Source: DATADD01 sp046262355 (lineage in GTDB: Bacteria; Actinomycetota; CADDZG01; WHSQ01). Taken from it: a stretch of DNA of 64,000 nt. Of the stretch, positions 16,640 to 25,473 are shown one piece after another. A model generated the notes under the pieces. It was not told the DNA's origin. It did no database searches and saw only the letters and a program-made list of their open reading frames with translations. Both the position numbers and the translations under genes were made by a program. The first letter of the stretch is position 1. The number at the start of each line of letters is the position of its first letter. The DNA lies in NCBI GenBank assembly GCA_046262355.1, contig JBHEMX010000093.1, forward strand, positions 1-64,000, read 5' to 3'.

Positions 16640-18244
16640 CTAAGCCTGCGGCAGGCGCAACCTTCGGGCCACGAGATCGCGGGCGGACCGGAGCTCCTCG
16701 ACGTTCAACGCAAGAGCGAGACCGACGTAGGACGCGACGCCGAGCGCCACCGGCACCGCCACCGTGAGCGCCTGGCCTAGCAGAGTGGCGCCGTCTAGGG
16801 CGTGTTGCACGATCTGCAGGGTGACCCACACGATGATGCCCATGCCGCCACCCGCCGTAGCGATGCCGGCGGCGCTGGAGACGAGGTGACGTCCGTCGAG
16901 CCCGCCGATTCTGCGTGCGAGCGCCCGGAACAGCAAGGCGACCCCGAAGATGTAGGAGAGCGCGTGGCCGGCGGCCAGTCCCTGGACCTGCAGCAGGTAG
17001 AACATCGGGACGTTGACGGCGGTGTTGAGGGCGACCGCCCCGCAGTTGACGAGGAACGGCGTCTTGGTGTCCTGCAGTGCGTAAAAGGCGCGCAGGAGGA
17101 GCTGGAACAGAGAGAACGGCACCAGCCCCAAGACGAAGAAGCGCAGAACCCCTGCGACGAGCTCCACGGAGCTCTCCCGCATGACACCGTGCTCCAACAG
17201 CACGCGGATGATCGGCTCCGCGAGCAGGAGGTAGCCGACAGCCGCCGGCAGGATCAGCAGGAGCGTCGTCCGGATGCCGGTCGACAGACGCGCGCGGTAG
17301 TCGTCCCAGCGTTGGTTGACGGCGTGCTCACTCATGCCGGGAAGAAGGGCGGTGATCACGGATACGGCAAAGATGCCGTGGGGCAGCAAGAAGAAGGTGA
17401 AGGCGGCGACATAGGCTGAATAGCCGCCTTTCTGTCCGTTGGCGAGCCATTGGACGATGAGGTAGCCGATCTGGTTCGTGACGACGTAGCCGATGACAAA
17501 GACCGACAGGCGGGCGAGCTTGCGTATCGACGGATGTGAGATGGACAACGTGGCCCGATAGCGCCCCATGCCTCGCAGCCACGGCAGCAACGCGAGGGCC
17601 TGCAGCACAACACCAAGGGTCGTTCCCCCACCGATGATCCACAGCTGCGTGCTCGTGATCGAGTCGAGTCCGCCGACCGCTCCATAGGATTGGTAGAAGG
17701 CGACGAAGACCGCGATGACCGCGAGGTTGTTGAGGATGGGGGTGTACATGGGAGGACCGAAACGCTTGTTCGCATTGAGAAGGCCCGACGCAACCGCGTA
17801 GATCCCGTAGAAGATGATCTGGGGAATGAAGAGCCGTAGCAGGAAGGCGAGGACCTCTTGCTGCAGCTGCGCCTGTGGGCCGGCGCGCACCGCGTAGAGC
17901 CGGGCGATCCAGGGGGCGGCCGCGATCCCCAGCGCCGTGATCGCGGTGAGCCCAACGACGGACAGGTTGATGACGGCGCTCGCCACCCGCCACGCCCGCT
18001 CGCGGCCCTCCTTGTCGAGTAGCTCGACGAAGACCGGAACGAACACAGATGTCAGCACACCGCCGAGCACGAGCTCGTAGATGATGTTCGGAGCCGTGTT
18101 GCCGAGGTGGTAGGTGTCGGCGAGACGCCCCGACTCCACGATGCCCAACGCCGCGGTTACGGCGGCCAGGCGCAGCAACCCGGTGGCGCGCGACAGCACG
18201 GTGCCCAACGACATCACTGCCGTTGCGCGCCTCAGCGAGCTCAA
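16640..18244 (-). CDS. murJ: lipid II flippase MurJ (MviN)
   Basis: 534-residue polytopic membrane protein of the MOP superfamily with about 14 hydrophobic segments, which flips the peptidoglycan precursor lipid II outward. The family start MSLGTVLSRATGLLR and the segment NLLANKRFGPPMYTPILNNL-like (here NANKRFGPPMYTPILNNLAV) are clear. No kinase domain is fused to it, unlike mycobacterial Rv3910. Its ATG overlaps the stop of the DUF6049-like gene by 4 bases. A broken gene and then the kinase lie downstream. Confidence 0.94.
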   Translation of the reverse strand: MSSLRRATAVMSLGTVLSRATGLLRLAAVTAALGIVESGRLADTYHLGNTAPNIIYELVLGGVLTSVFVPVFVELLDKEGRERAWRVASAVINLSVVGLTAITALGIAAAPWIARLYAVRAGPQAQLQQEVLAFLLRLFIPQIIFYGIYAVASGLLNANKRFGPPMYTPILNNLAVIAVFVAFYQSYGAVGGLDSITSTQLWIIGGGTTLGVVLQALALLPWLRGMGRYRATLSISHPSIRKLARLSVFVIGYVVTNQIGYLIVQWLANGQKGGYSAYVAAFTFFLLPHGIFAVSVITALLPGMSEHAVNQRWDDYRARLSTGIRTTLLLILPAAVGYLLLAEPIIRVLLEHGVMRESSVELVAGVLRFFVLGLVPFSLFQLLLRAFYALQDTKTPFLVNCGAVALNTAVNVPMFYLLQVQGLAAGHALSYIFGVALLFRALARRIGGLDGRHLVSSAAGIATAGGGMGIIVWVTLQIVQHALDGATLLGQALTVAVPVALGVASYVGLALALNVEELRSARDLVARRLRLPQA

Positions 18245-20439
18245 GCGGTTGCGGGTCCGGAGGCGTCGTCGGGGGCGGCCCCGCCGCGGCGACGGAGGGC
18301 GCGCAGCGTGTAGAACAGCACGAGGTATACGAGCGCGCCGAGGGTGAGGAAAAGTGCGATCCGGTTGAACTCCGTCGACCTGATCCTGATGTTCTCGCCG
18401 CCCGCCTCGCCCATGTCGAGAGCGCCGTCCGGCGTCGTGAGCTCCACCTCCATGGAGAAGTTGCCGCTGGCCCTCGCCGCGGCCTCGACCGTGAAGGGCT
18501 TGTTGCCGGGCGCCACGTTCAGCGTGTCGTAGAAGTCGGGGCCCTCACCGAAGTCGAGCCCGATCGAGCGGAGATGGATCTGGACCCTCACGTCGAAGGG
18601 ATTGTCGTTGAACAGCACAAGGGGGATCGCCTGCTCACGCGAGGTCAGCGTCACGGCGTTGCGGCCGCCGACCTGCACGTTGCTCAGGTAGCGCCCGACC
18701 TCTTCCCGCGGCACCTGCGCGAAGCTCTCGCCCTCCTCGACGAGCGCAAGGTCCGTCCACCACAGGCGGCTCTGGGCCACGAGGATGTCCCGCCGCAGAC
18801 GGGTTATGAGTTCCACGCTCGGCTCTGCGGTGGCGAAGCTCTCGATGTCGGCAGAGGCGCTCGTGACGACCTCGAGGTAGGCGCCGTTCGGCGCGTTGCG
18901 AAGCTGTGATGCGACATCGACGACGTCGCGCTGCACGGCAACGGTGCTCTCCTCGAGCGCGCGCTCCGGAGTCAACGTGCGCAGCCATGGAGCGCGGGCG
19001 AGGCCCGTGAAGAGCCGCCGCGCGAGCGCGCGCGGCGGATGCCACAACGACGGGATCGTGAAGTGCACGACCCTGCCGGCGAGACTGGGTGCCTCCTCGC
19101 GGATCATCGCCGTCTCGGCGAAGAGCCGCTGCAGGTCCAGGGCCTCGTCTCCCTCCCGCACGAGCGCGCCGAACCGCTCCTGGAGTCCGGCGTCGGCCAC
19201 GAACCCCGTCGTCGTGCCCTCGAGGGTCTTCACCTGCACCGGACAGGCGAACGTGGGAACGCCTTCGGGGCAGCCTGCCGCCGCCGGATCCCCGGGCTGC
19301 TCGACGGAGTCGGATGAGAACAGGGTGTTGAGCTGTCCTCCCGGCGCGGCACGGCGCGACTGGAGCGCCTCGAGCGTCGGGGCGTCGAGCCTGCCGGCAG
19401 GAGGGAAGATCCACGTCTTGCCGAGCGCCCCGAGCTGTAGGTCCAGGGCGTCGCTCAACACGTCTTGAGCCTCCGACCACTGCCTCAAGGCGAGGTCGCC
19501 GTCGCCGGTCGACGGGTTGCCGGTCGTGGGCAGGTCCGGCGCGGAATAGGGCACGAGCAGCGGCTGGACGCCGCGGCGCTCGAGCAGGTCGCGGAGATCG
19601 TCGAGCAAGGCGCGCGCCGCTTCCGCCACGCGGTCTTGTGCCCCGATCTCCCGTTTCCCCTCGTCGCCGAGCCGCACGAAGCCGTCGGCCAGGTCGGCGA
19701 TCTCTTCGACGAGACGCGGGGTCGGGGCGACGCCGACGCGCAGTCCACGGTGCTGCACGAGCTCGGAGAGCAGCGCGTGCAGCCATCCCCCCCGGGTGAG
19801 CGCCTCTTCGAGGGGCCGGGTGCCGGTGACCGGGTCGAGCGCGAACGCGCCGGTTGGGTCGCGCGCCGGGATGGCGCTGAGCGCGAGCACGGGCACCACG
19901 TTGAGCGGGGTCTGGGGCGTGCTGGGATAGAAGACGAGGTCGGTCGTGAAGAGGTCGAGCGACGAGTCCGAGAGCAGCCGGCCCAGCGACACCTGCAGCG
20001 GATACACGCCGCTCGGAGAATCCTCGTCGAGCCCCAATGACGACAGCGGCGCGCCCACGGCGACGGTTCGCTCGGCGCCCGGGGCGATGGTCGTGTTGGC
20101 TCCCAGGAACGGCTTGGTCCTGGTCCCGATCAGGGTCTCGGGCGGAGACTCGAAGCTGTCGTGCAGCGCCGTGCGGCTCTCGATCCGGTCGAACGCGAGG
20201 AGCTGGACCTGATAGTCCTGGAGCGGGTCGTCGGTGTGGTTCGAGATGCGCAGCGTCAGCCCGAGGCCGTCGTTCTCGTCGTGCCATGATGGCTGGCTCA
20301 CGAGGGTCAGCTGGATCCGTTCGTTCGACCCCTGAGCGTGCGCCGGCGCGGTCCACTGCGCCGCCTGCGACGCCGCAAGAAGCAGCGCGACGAGCGCGAC
20401 GCCGACGCACCTGACGAGGGGGATCATCCTCGTCAGCAT
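18241..20439 (-). CDS. DUF6049-like secreted/membrane-anchored protein (Rv3909-type)
   Basis: 732 residues with an N-terminal signal peptide (LVRCVGVALVALLLAASQAA) and a single C-terminal membrane helix (FLTLGALVYLVLFYTLRAL) followed by a short basic tail. The large middle part is extracytoplasmic. Position directly upstream of murJ, topology and length match the mycobacterial Rv3909 family (DUF6049), whose function is unknown but which is conserved with MurJ. The start is 7 bases after the hairpin of the upstream KGG gene; translation is coupled to murJ by a 4-base overlap. Confidence 0.85.
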   Translation of the reverse strand: MLTRMIPLVRCVGVALVALLLAASQAAQWTAPAHAQGSNERIQLTLVSQPSWHDENDGLGLTLRISNHTDDPLQDYQVQLLAFDRIESRTALHDSFESPPETLIGTRTKPFLGANTTIAPGAERTVAVGAPLSSLGLDEDSPSGVYPLQVSLGRLLSDSSLDLFTTDLVFYPSTPQTPLNVVPVLALSAIPARDPTGAFALDPVTGTRPLEEALTRGGWLHALLSELVQHRGLRVGVAPTPRLVEEIADLADGFVRLGDEGKREIGAQDRVAEAARALLDDLRDLLERRGVQPLLVPYSAPDLPTTGNPSTGDGDLALRQWSEAQDVLSDALDLQLGALGKTWIFPPAGRLDAPTLEALQSRRAAPGGQLNTLFSSDSVEQPGDPAAAGCPEGVPTFACPVQVKTLEGTTTGFVADAGLQERFGALVREGDEALDLQRLFAETAMIREEAPSLAGRVVHFTIPSLWHPPRALARRLFTGLARAPWLRTLTPERALEESTVAVQRDVVDVASQLRNAPNGAYLEVVTSASADIESFATAEPSVELITRLRRDILVAQSRLWWTDLALVEEGESFAQVPREEVGRYLSNVQVGGRNAVTLTSREQAIPLVLFNDNPFDVRVQIHLRSIGLDFGEGPDFYDTLNVAPGNKPFTVEAAARASGNFSMEVELTTPDGALDMGEAGGENIRIRSTEFNRIALFLTLGALVYLVLFYTLRALRRRGGAAPDDASGPATA

Positions 20440-20446
20440 AGAGAGA

Positions 20447-20472
20447 AGGCCCCGCTTTTTCGGGCGGGGCCT
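20447..20472 (-). terminator. hairpin terminator of the KGG gene
   Basis: A perfect 9-bp inverted repeat, AGGCCCCGC at 20447-20455 and GCGGGGCCT at 20464-20472, with an 8-base loop. On the minus strand it is followed by a pyrimidine-rich TTCTCTCT stretch, so it is a plausible intrinsic terminator for the KGG gene that ends at 20502. Transcription of the murJ operon must then start in or after this hairpin, since the DUF6049-like start codon is only 7 bases beyond it. Confidence 0.7.
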
Positions 20473-20501
20473 GATCGAAGGTGAGAGTTAGGAGCCGGAG
20501 C

Positions 20502-20693
20502 TTACTTCGAGCCGCCGATCCGCCCGATGCGCTGATAGAAGCCGGTGCCGTAGCGCTGCTTGGTGGTTTCGCCACCTTTCTTGCCGCCGATGCGACCGAT
20601 GCGACCGAAGTGCTCTTCGCCGTAGCGCTCCTTCGTCGTCCGCCCGCCCTTGCGTCCCGCCTCGGCCCTGCTCATCTTGCGGCTCTCGTTCAT
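20502..20693 (-). CDS. small KGG-repeat stress-type protein
   Basis: 63 residues, highly basic and Gly-rich, with repeated GRKGG / KKGG / RIGRIGG motifs (two or three copies). This is the pattern of the con-10/GsiB-like KGG general-stress family, thought to protect cells during desiccation or starvation. Start ATG at 20693 has a GGAG-like sequence just upstream. It is transcribed alone, divergently from pilT, and ends in its own terminator. The stress role is inferred from the motif only. Confidence 0.75.
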   Translation of the reverse strand: MNESRKMSRAEAGRKGGRTTKERYGEEHFGRIGRIGGKKGGETTKQRYGTGFYQRIGRIGGSK

Positions 20694-20869
20694 GGCTCCT
20701 CCGTGAAGTTGTCAAGACCCCCCGTCCAGGCGACCTTGCTCCATTACCCGTCGGGGTTGTTGCGAAACAAGCATTTCTCGGGTTGCTCCCGCAGTCCTCA
20801 ATCGTCCCGGCCGTCGTGCCGATTCTCTCAATGCCGGGGGGTTCATCCTCGATCCAGGAGCGTCTTTGC

Positions 20870-21952
20870 ATGGCCAACATCACCGAGTTCCTGAGGTACG
20901 TCGTCGACAACAAGGCGTCGGATCTCCACATCAAGGCGGGAGGGCCGCCCTCGGTCCGTCTGAGCGGACGGCTCGAGAAGGCACCGTTCGCGCCGATGTC
21001 CTCGGCGGACTGCGAACGCGTCGCCATGGAGATCATGGATGTGGACCAGGCGCAGCTCTTCAAGACCAGGGGCGAGATCGACTTCGCGCACTCCGAGCCG
21101 GGTCTCGGTAGGTTCAGGACCAACGTCTTCCGTCAGCGAGGAAGCGTTGCGCTGGCGCTGAGGCGGGTGCTCCCGGGCAGCCCGGCGTTCGAGACCCTCG
21201 GCCTGCCGCCGGTCGTGCGGACGTTGTCGGACGAGCAGCGCGGGCTCGTGCTCGTGACGGGGCCGACGTCGTCGGGCAAGACGACGACGACGGCCGCCAT
21301 GCTCAACCACGTCAATGCGACGCGCTCGTGCCACATCCTCACGATCGAGGATCCGATCGAGATCCTGCATGCCGACCGCATGGCGATCGTGAGCCAGCGA
21401 GAGATCGGCGCCGACACCCTGGACTTCGCGGCGGCGCTGCGGGCGGCGATGCGTCAGGACCCCGACGTCATCTTCGTAGGAGAGATGCGCGATCCCGAGA
21501 CGGTCAAGGCGGCGCTGCAGGCCGCGGACACAGGCCACATGGTCATCTCGACGCTGCACACGATCGACGTCTCCGAGACGGTCAACAGGATCATCGACTT
21601 CTTCCCGCCACACCAGCAGAAGCAGACGAGGGTCTCTCTGGCGGGCTCACTCAAAGGCATCGTGTCGCAGCGCCTCGTGAGACGGGCGGACGGCAGAGGC
21701 CTCGTGCCGGCCATCGAGGTGCTCGTGATGAACGGGCGGATCCGGGACCTGGTGCTGGATCCGGAGAAGACCCACTCGATCCACGACATCGTGGCGGAAT
21801 CGGGGTTCTACGGCATGCAGACGTTCGACCAGGCGCTTCTGAACCTGTTCCGAGCGGGCATGGTCGCGCTCGAGGACGCCCTCGATGTGGCCACGAACCC
21901 GCACGACTTCCAGATCGCCCTGCGCCGGGAAGGCCTGCAGCCGGTCTCCTGA
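20870..21952 (+). CDS. pilT: PilT-like twitching/retraction ATPase
   Basis: 360-residue secretion-type hexameric ATPase of the PilT/PilU group. N-terminal ASDLHIKAGGPPSVRLSGRL, Walker A GPTSSGKTTT, Asp box TIEDPIEI, Walker B FVGEMRDPET and His box MVISTLHTID are all present, and the C-terminal GMQTFDQALLNLFRAG / ATNPHDF is PilT-typical. ATG at 20870 has AGGAG 8 bases upstream. No pilB, pilC or pilin gene is nearby, so it is an orphan here. Such ATPases power pilus retraction, but the actual partner cannot be told from this window. Confidence 0.92.
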   Translation: MANITEFLRYVVDNKASDLHIKAGGPPSVRLSGRLEKAPFAPMSSADCERVAMEIMDVDQAQLFKTRGEIDFAHSEPGLGRFRTNVFRQRGSVALALRRVLPGSPAFETLGLPPVVRTLSDEQRGLVLVTGPTSSGKTTTTAAMLNHVNATRSCHILTIEDPIEILHADRMAIVSQREIGADTLDFAAALRAAMRQDPDVIFVGEMRDPETVKAALQAADTGHMVISTLHTIDVSETVNRIIDFFPPHQQKQTRVSLAGSLKGIVSQRLVRRADGRGLVPAIEVLVMNGRIRDLVLDPEKTHSIHDIVAESGFYGMQTFDQALLNLFRAGMVALEDALDVATNPHDFQIALRREGLQPVS

Positions 21953-21996
21953 CCCACGCGGCGTGGACCGCGGGAGCGGGCACTACGCTCGCGCTT

Positions 21997-23415
21997 GTGA
22001 ACCCCCGCGCTGAACCCTCGGCGCGCGCCGCGCTGGCGCGCCTCTTGTCCGACGATTCGCCCGCGATGACGCTCGCCGGGCGCTTCCGGGAGCGCGGGCA
22101 CGAGCTCTACCTCGTGGGCGGTTACCTGCGCGACGCCCTGCTGGGCCGCGCGCGCGGCGACCTCGACCTCGCGACCGATGCGGCGCCCGAGGAGACGCAC
22201 GAGGTGATCCAGCCCATCGCGGCGAGCGTGTGGCTCCAGGGCATCGGTTTCGGGACCGTCGGAGCCAAGATCGGTGATCTCAGCGTCGAGATCACCACCT
22301 TCCGGACCGAACGCTACGAGGCCGCATCGAGACATCCCGAGGTGGACTTCTCCCGGGACATCAGGACCGACCTATCGCGCCGCGACTTCACGATCAACGC
22401 GATCGCGGTGAGGTTGCCGGAGCGCGAGAAGGTCGATCCCTTCAACGGAATCGGAGATCTCAGTGCGCGCCTAATCAAGACGCCGGGCGACCCGATCGCG
22501 TCGTTCACCGATGACCCACTGCGGATGCTGCGCGCGTTCCGCTTCGCATCGCAGCTCGGGTTCACGATCGTGGACGATGTGCTCGAGGCGATCGCCAAGC
22601 TCAGGGAGCAGATCCTCACGGTCTCGGCGGAGCGGATCCGCGACGAGCTCACGAAGCTGGTGCTCGGGGGCGCGCCGGCCGCGGCCTTGCGGCAGGCCGA
22701 GGCCACGGGCCTCGCCGAACTCTTCCTCCCCGAGCTGTCGTCGCTCAAGCTCGAGCAGGATCCGGTCCACAGGCACAAGGACGTGTTCGCCCACACGCTC
22801 GCCGTGCTCGAGCAGACGGAGCCGGTCCTCGAGCTGCGCCTCGCCGCCCTCCTGCACGACATCGGCAAGCCCAAGACCCGTCGCTTCGGACCTGAAGGAG
22901 TCTCGTTCCACCACCACGAGGTGGTCGGAGCAGACATGGCGCGCCGCCGACTGCAGGCGCTTCGCTATCCGAACGAGGTCGTTCATGCGGTGAGCGAGCT
23001 GATCCGGCTGCATCATCGCTTCCACACCTACAGGCTCGGGTGGAGCGATTCCGCGGTCAGACGATACGTGCGCGCTGCAGGTCCGCTCCTGGGACGCCTC
23101 AACGACCTCGTGCGAGCCGACTGCACGACCCGCAATCGCGACAAGGCGCGGGAGCTCGGGGAGCGCATGGACGAGCTCGAGCAGCGCACGCGTGAGCTCG
23201 AGGCCGAAGAGGAGTTGGCAAGCATCCGTCCCGAGCTCGACGGCAACGAGGTCATGTCCTACCTCGGCGTGCCGCCGGGGCGTATCGTCGGCGACGCGCT
23301 CGGGTTCCTCCTGGAGGTCCGCCTCGACGAGGGCCTGATCGGCAAGGAGGAGATCATCCGGCGCCTCGGGCAGTGGGCGCGCGCACGCGGCATCGAGCCG
23401 GCCCAGGAACGGTGA
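21997..23415 (+). CDS. cca: CCA tRNA nucleotidyltransferase (PcnA type, with HD domain)
   Basis: 472 residues. It adds or repairs the 3' CCA of tRNAs. The nucleotidyltransferase head has YLVGGYLRDALLG and the DxD site DLDLATDA; the RNA-binding signature RRDFTINAIA follows, then an HD phosphohydrolase-like domain (LLHDIGKPKTRRFG) and a coiled-coil tail (ERMDELEQRTRELEAEEELA). GTG at 21997 is the first reasonable start; the longer frame overlaps pilT. The tRNA gene at 36247 lacks an encoded CCA, so this enzyme is needed. It overlaps the next gene by 4 bases. Confidence 0.93.
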   Translation: MNPRAEPSARAALARLLSDDSPAMTLAGRFRERGHELYLVGGYLRDALLGRARGDLDLATDAAPEETHEVIQPIAASVWLQGIGFGTVGAKIGDLSVEITTFRTERYEAASRHPEVDFSRDIRTDLSRRDFTINAIAVRLPEREKVDPFNGIGDLSARLIKTPGDPIASFTDDPLRMLRAFRFASQLGFTIVDDVLEAIAKLREQILTVSAERIRDELTKLVLGGAPAAALRQAEATGLAELFLPELSSLKLEQDPVHRHKDVFAHTLAVLEQTEPVLELRLAALLHDIGKPKTRRFGPEGVSFHHHEVVGADMARRRLQALRYPNEVVHAVSELIRLHHRFHTYRLGWSDSAVRRYVRAAGPLLGRLNDLVRADCTTRNRDKARELGERMDELEQRTRELEAEEELASIRPELDGNEVMSYLGVPPGRIVGDALGFLLEVRLDEGLIGKEEIIRRLGQWARARGIEPAQER

Positions 23416-24143
23416 AGGCTCCCCAGCACCCGGGCCGGGCCTACTTCACCGACGTCGCCGAGCACCTCGGGCGCGCCTATCTGAGGTACGGCTTCACCAA
23501 GGGCACCGGTCAGGAGGTCTCGTTCCTGCTCGAGGTGCTCTCTCTGCCGCGCGGAGCACGGATGCTCGACGTCGGGTGTGGGCCTGGCAGGCATGCGGTC
23601 GAGCTCGCGCGCGCAGGGATCGCCGTCACCGGGGTCGACGTCTCGCGCAGGTTTCTCGACATCGCCGCGGAAGCGGCCCGTGCGGCAGCCGTGTCGGCCT
23701 CGTTCTTCGAGGTCGATGCGCGCCAGATGCCTTTCGACGACGAGTTCGACGCAGTCGTGTCGATCTGCCAGGGCGGCTTCGGACTGATGGGTCCCGACGA
23801 CCCGCTCGTGTTGCGCCGCATGGCCGAGGCGGCGCGCCCCGGCGCCCCGGTCGTCGTGACCGCGTTCAACGCGTTCTACGAGGAGCGCCATGAACGCGAC
23901 GAGGCGACATTCGATCTCGACGCCGGCGTCGTGCACGAGCGCTCGACGATCCGGAGCGAGGACGGCGACGAGCGCGACGTCGATCTGTGGACGAGCGTCT
24001 ACACGCCGCGCGAGCTCCGCTTGCTCGCGCTCGGCGTGGGTCTCGTGCCGGAGGCGTTGTGGGGCGTCGAGCCGGGCCGCTTCGGGCGCCGCACGCCGAA
24101 CATCGAGCTCCCCGAGCTCATGCTCGTCGCGCGCAAGCCTTAA
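23412..24143 (+). CDS. class I SAM-dependent methyltransferase
   Basis: 243 residues with a Rossmann-type SAM site: motif I LDVGCGPGRHAVELARAG (near residue 56), acidic motif II VTGVDVSRRFLDIA, and motif III-like FEVDARQMPFDDEFDAVVSI. The substrate is not evident from sequence. GTG at 23412 overlaps the CCA-enzyme stop by 4 bases, suggesting co-translation and possibly a tRNA-related task, but that is only context. It converges on the MFS gene, with a 4-base overlap at the 3' ends. Confidence 0.85.
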   Translation: MKAPQHPGRAYFTDVAEHLGRAYLRYGFTKGTGQEVSFLLEVLSLPRGARMLDVGCGPGRHAVELARAGIAVTGVDVSRRFLDIAAEAARAAAVSASFFEVDARQMPFDDEFDAVVSICQGGFGLMGPDDPLVLRRMAEAARPGAPVVVTAFNAFYEERHERDEATFDLDAGVVHERSTIRSEDGDERDVDLWTSVYTPRELRLLALGVGLVPEALWGVEPGRFGRRTPNIELPELMLVARKP

Positions 24144-25312
24144 TCCGGCTCGAACATCCCGGCGCGCCGCATGGCGACGCCCAAGAGAGCCGCCAGCAGC
24201 AGCGTGACGAGCCCCGCAGGTACCAGCAGCGCGCGGAACGTGACGCCGGCGAAGACAACCAGCAGGGCTGCCGCGAGGACGCTCGCGAGGTTGTAGAGGA
24301 TGTCGTAGAGCGCGAAGGCGCGGCCGCGGTACTCGTCGGGCATCTCCTTCTGCACGCGGGCGTCGGTGGCGATCTTCGCCACGTACGCGCCGAGGCCGCC
24401 GAGCGCGGTGAGTCCGAGAACCGCACGCAGGTCGAGGATGCCGCCGAGCGCGGCGATGCCCCCGCCCGAGATGGCGAACCCGAGCAGGATCAACCCTGCG
24501 CTGCCGAGGCGACGTCCGAGCCGCGGGGCCGTCAGAGCGCCCACGAAGGCGCCTACCGACGAGACGCCAAGGGCAAGCGCGCCTGCGGAGATGCGCCCGA
24601 AGCGGTCGCCCGCCCCGGGATACTGCTGCTTGATGACGAGGATCGCGGCGATCGCCGTGAGCATGACTGCCGCTCTCAAGACGAAGATGCCGCTCAGAGC
24701 GAGTCGCGCCGGCCGGCGGCTCCAAACCGCTCCGAGTCCCTCGACCAGCTCGCGCGCCACCCGCGCGGCCGCCGCCGCGGCGCTCTCGGTGACCGGCGCG
24801 CCGTGTGACATGGGATGGGAGATGCGGCGCGACGTCATCGCCGCGCCGCCGTAGACGAGGCCCGCCAGCGCGAACACGACGGCCGGCGCCAGTGCCGCAA
24901 CGCCGCCGAAGCCGATGACGCCTCCGAGTAGTGCGGCGATCATGCCGCCCCCGCCGGACACGGCGTTGCCCCGCAACAGCTCGTGCTCGTGCAGCACGAC
25001 CGGAAGCGCGGCCGACTTCGTGGTGAGGAAGAGCCTCCCGAAGCCCAGCAGGACCAGCAGGCCTATGTACAGGGCGGAGTCGCCGGGTAGCGGGGCGGCC
25101 CACAGCGGCAGGGACGCGAGGAGCGCCCCGCGCACAACGTTCGTCCACACCAGCAGCGCCCGCCGGTCCCAGCGATCGACGAAGACGCCGAGGAAAGGCG
25201 CAACGAAGGAATAGGGGACGAGCGTGAGCGCGAACACCGCAAGGATGCGAGCAGGCGTCCCTTGGGCGCCGGGCTCGAGCACGATCGCGTCGGCGAAGGC
25301 GGCCTGCGCCAT
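24140..25312 (-). CDS. major facilitator superfamily transporter
   Basis: 390 residues as given, with about 11 hydrophobic segments and the MFS loop pattern GVFVDRWDRRALLVWTN near residue 43. The substrate is unknown; the nearest pattern is the two-lobe MFS_3/MFS_1 exporter type. Family proteins begin earlier: the upstream in-frame stretch (25313-25430) reads like the missing first helix (LLLGAQFIAQCADGMAQ) but contains no ATG, GTG or TTG. An ACG codon 5 bases after AAGGAGG at about 25432 is the best-placed alternative start. It follows ino1 on the same strand. Confidence 0.8.
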   Translation of the reverse strand: MAQAAFADAIVLEPGAQGTPARILAVFALTLVPYSFVAPFLGVFVDRWDRRALLVWTNVVRGALLASLPLWAAPLPGDSALYIGLLVLLGFGRLFLTTKSAALPVVLHEHELLRGNAVSGGGGMIAALLGGVIGFGGVAALAPAVVFALAGLVYGGAAMTSRRISHPMSHGAPVTESAAAAAARVARELVEGLGAVWSRRPARLALSGIFVLRAAVMLTAIAAILVIKQQYPGAGDRFGRISAGALALGVSSVGAFVGALTAPRLGRRLGSAGLILLGFAISGGGIAALGGILDLRAVLGLTALGGLGAYVAKIATDARVQKEMPDEYRGRAFALYDILYNLASVLAAALLVVFAGVTFRALLVPAGLVTLLLAALLGVAMRRAGMFEPD

Positions 25313-25473
25313 GCCGTCCGCACACTGTGCGATGAACTGTGCGCCGAGCAGGAGACGTACGTCGCGCTCGCGCAGCAGCGAGCGAAGCCCGGTCGCGCGC
25401 TCGCGTAGGGGCCGCGTCAGAACGTGCGCCGTGGGCGCCTCCTTCGCTGAGGGTGCGGGTGAGAGCCTCGGAA

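Noticed and set aside
23259..25325. 688-codon minus-strand open frame
   Set aside because: Arg-rich translation antisense to the CCA and methyltransferase genes and out of frame with the MFS gene.
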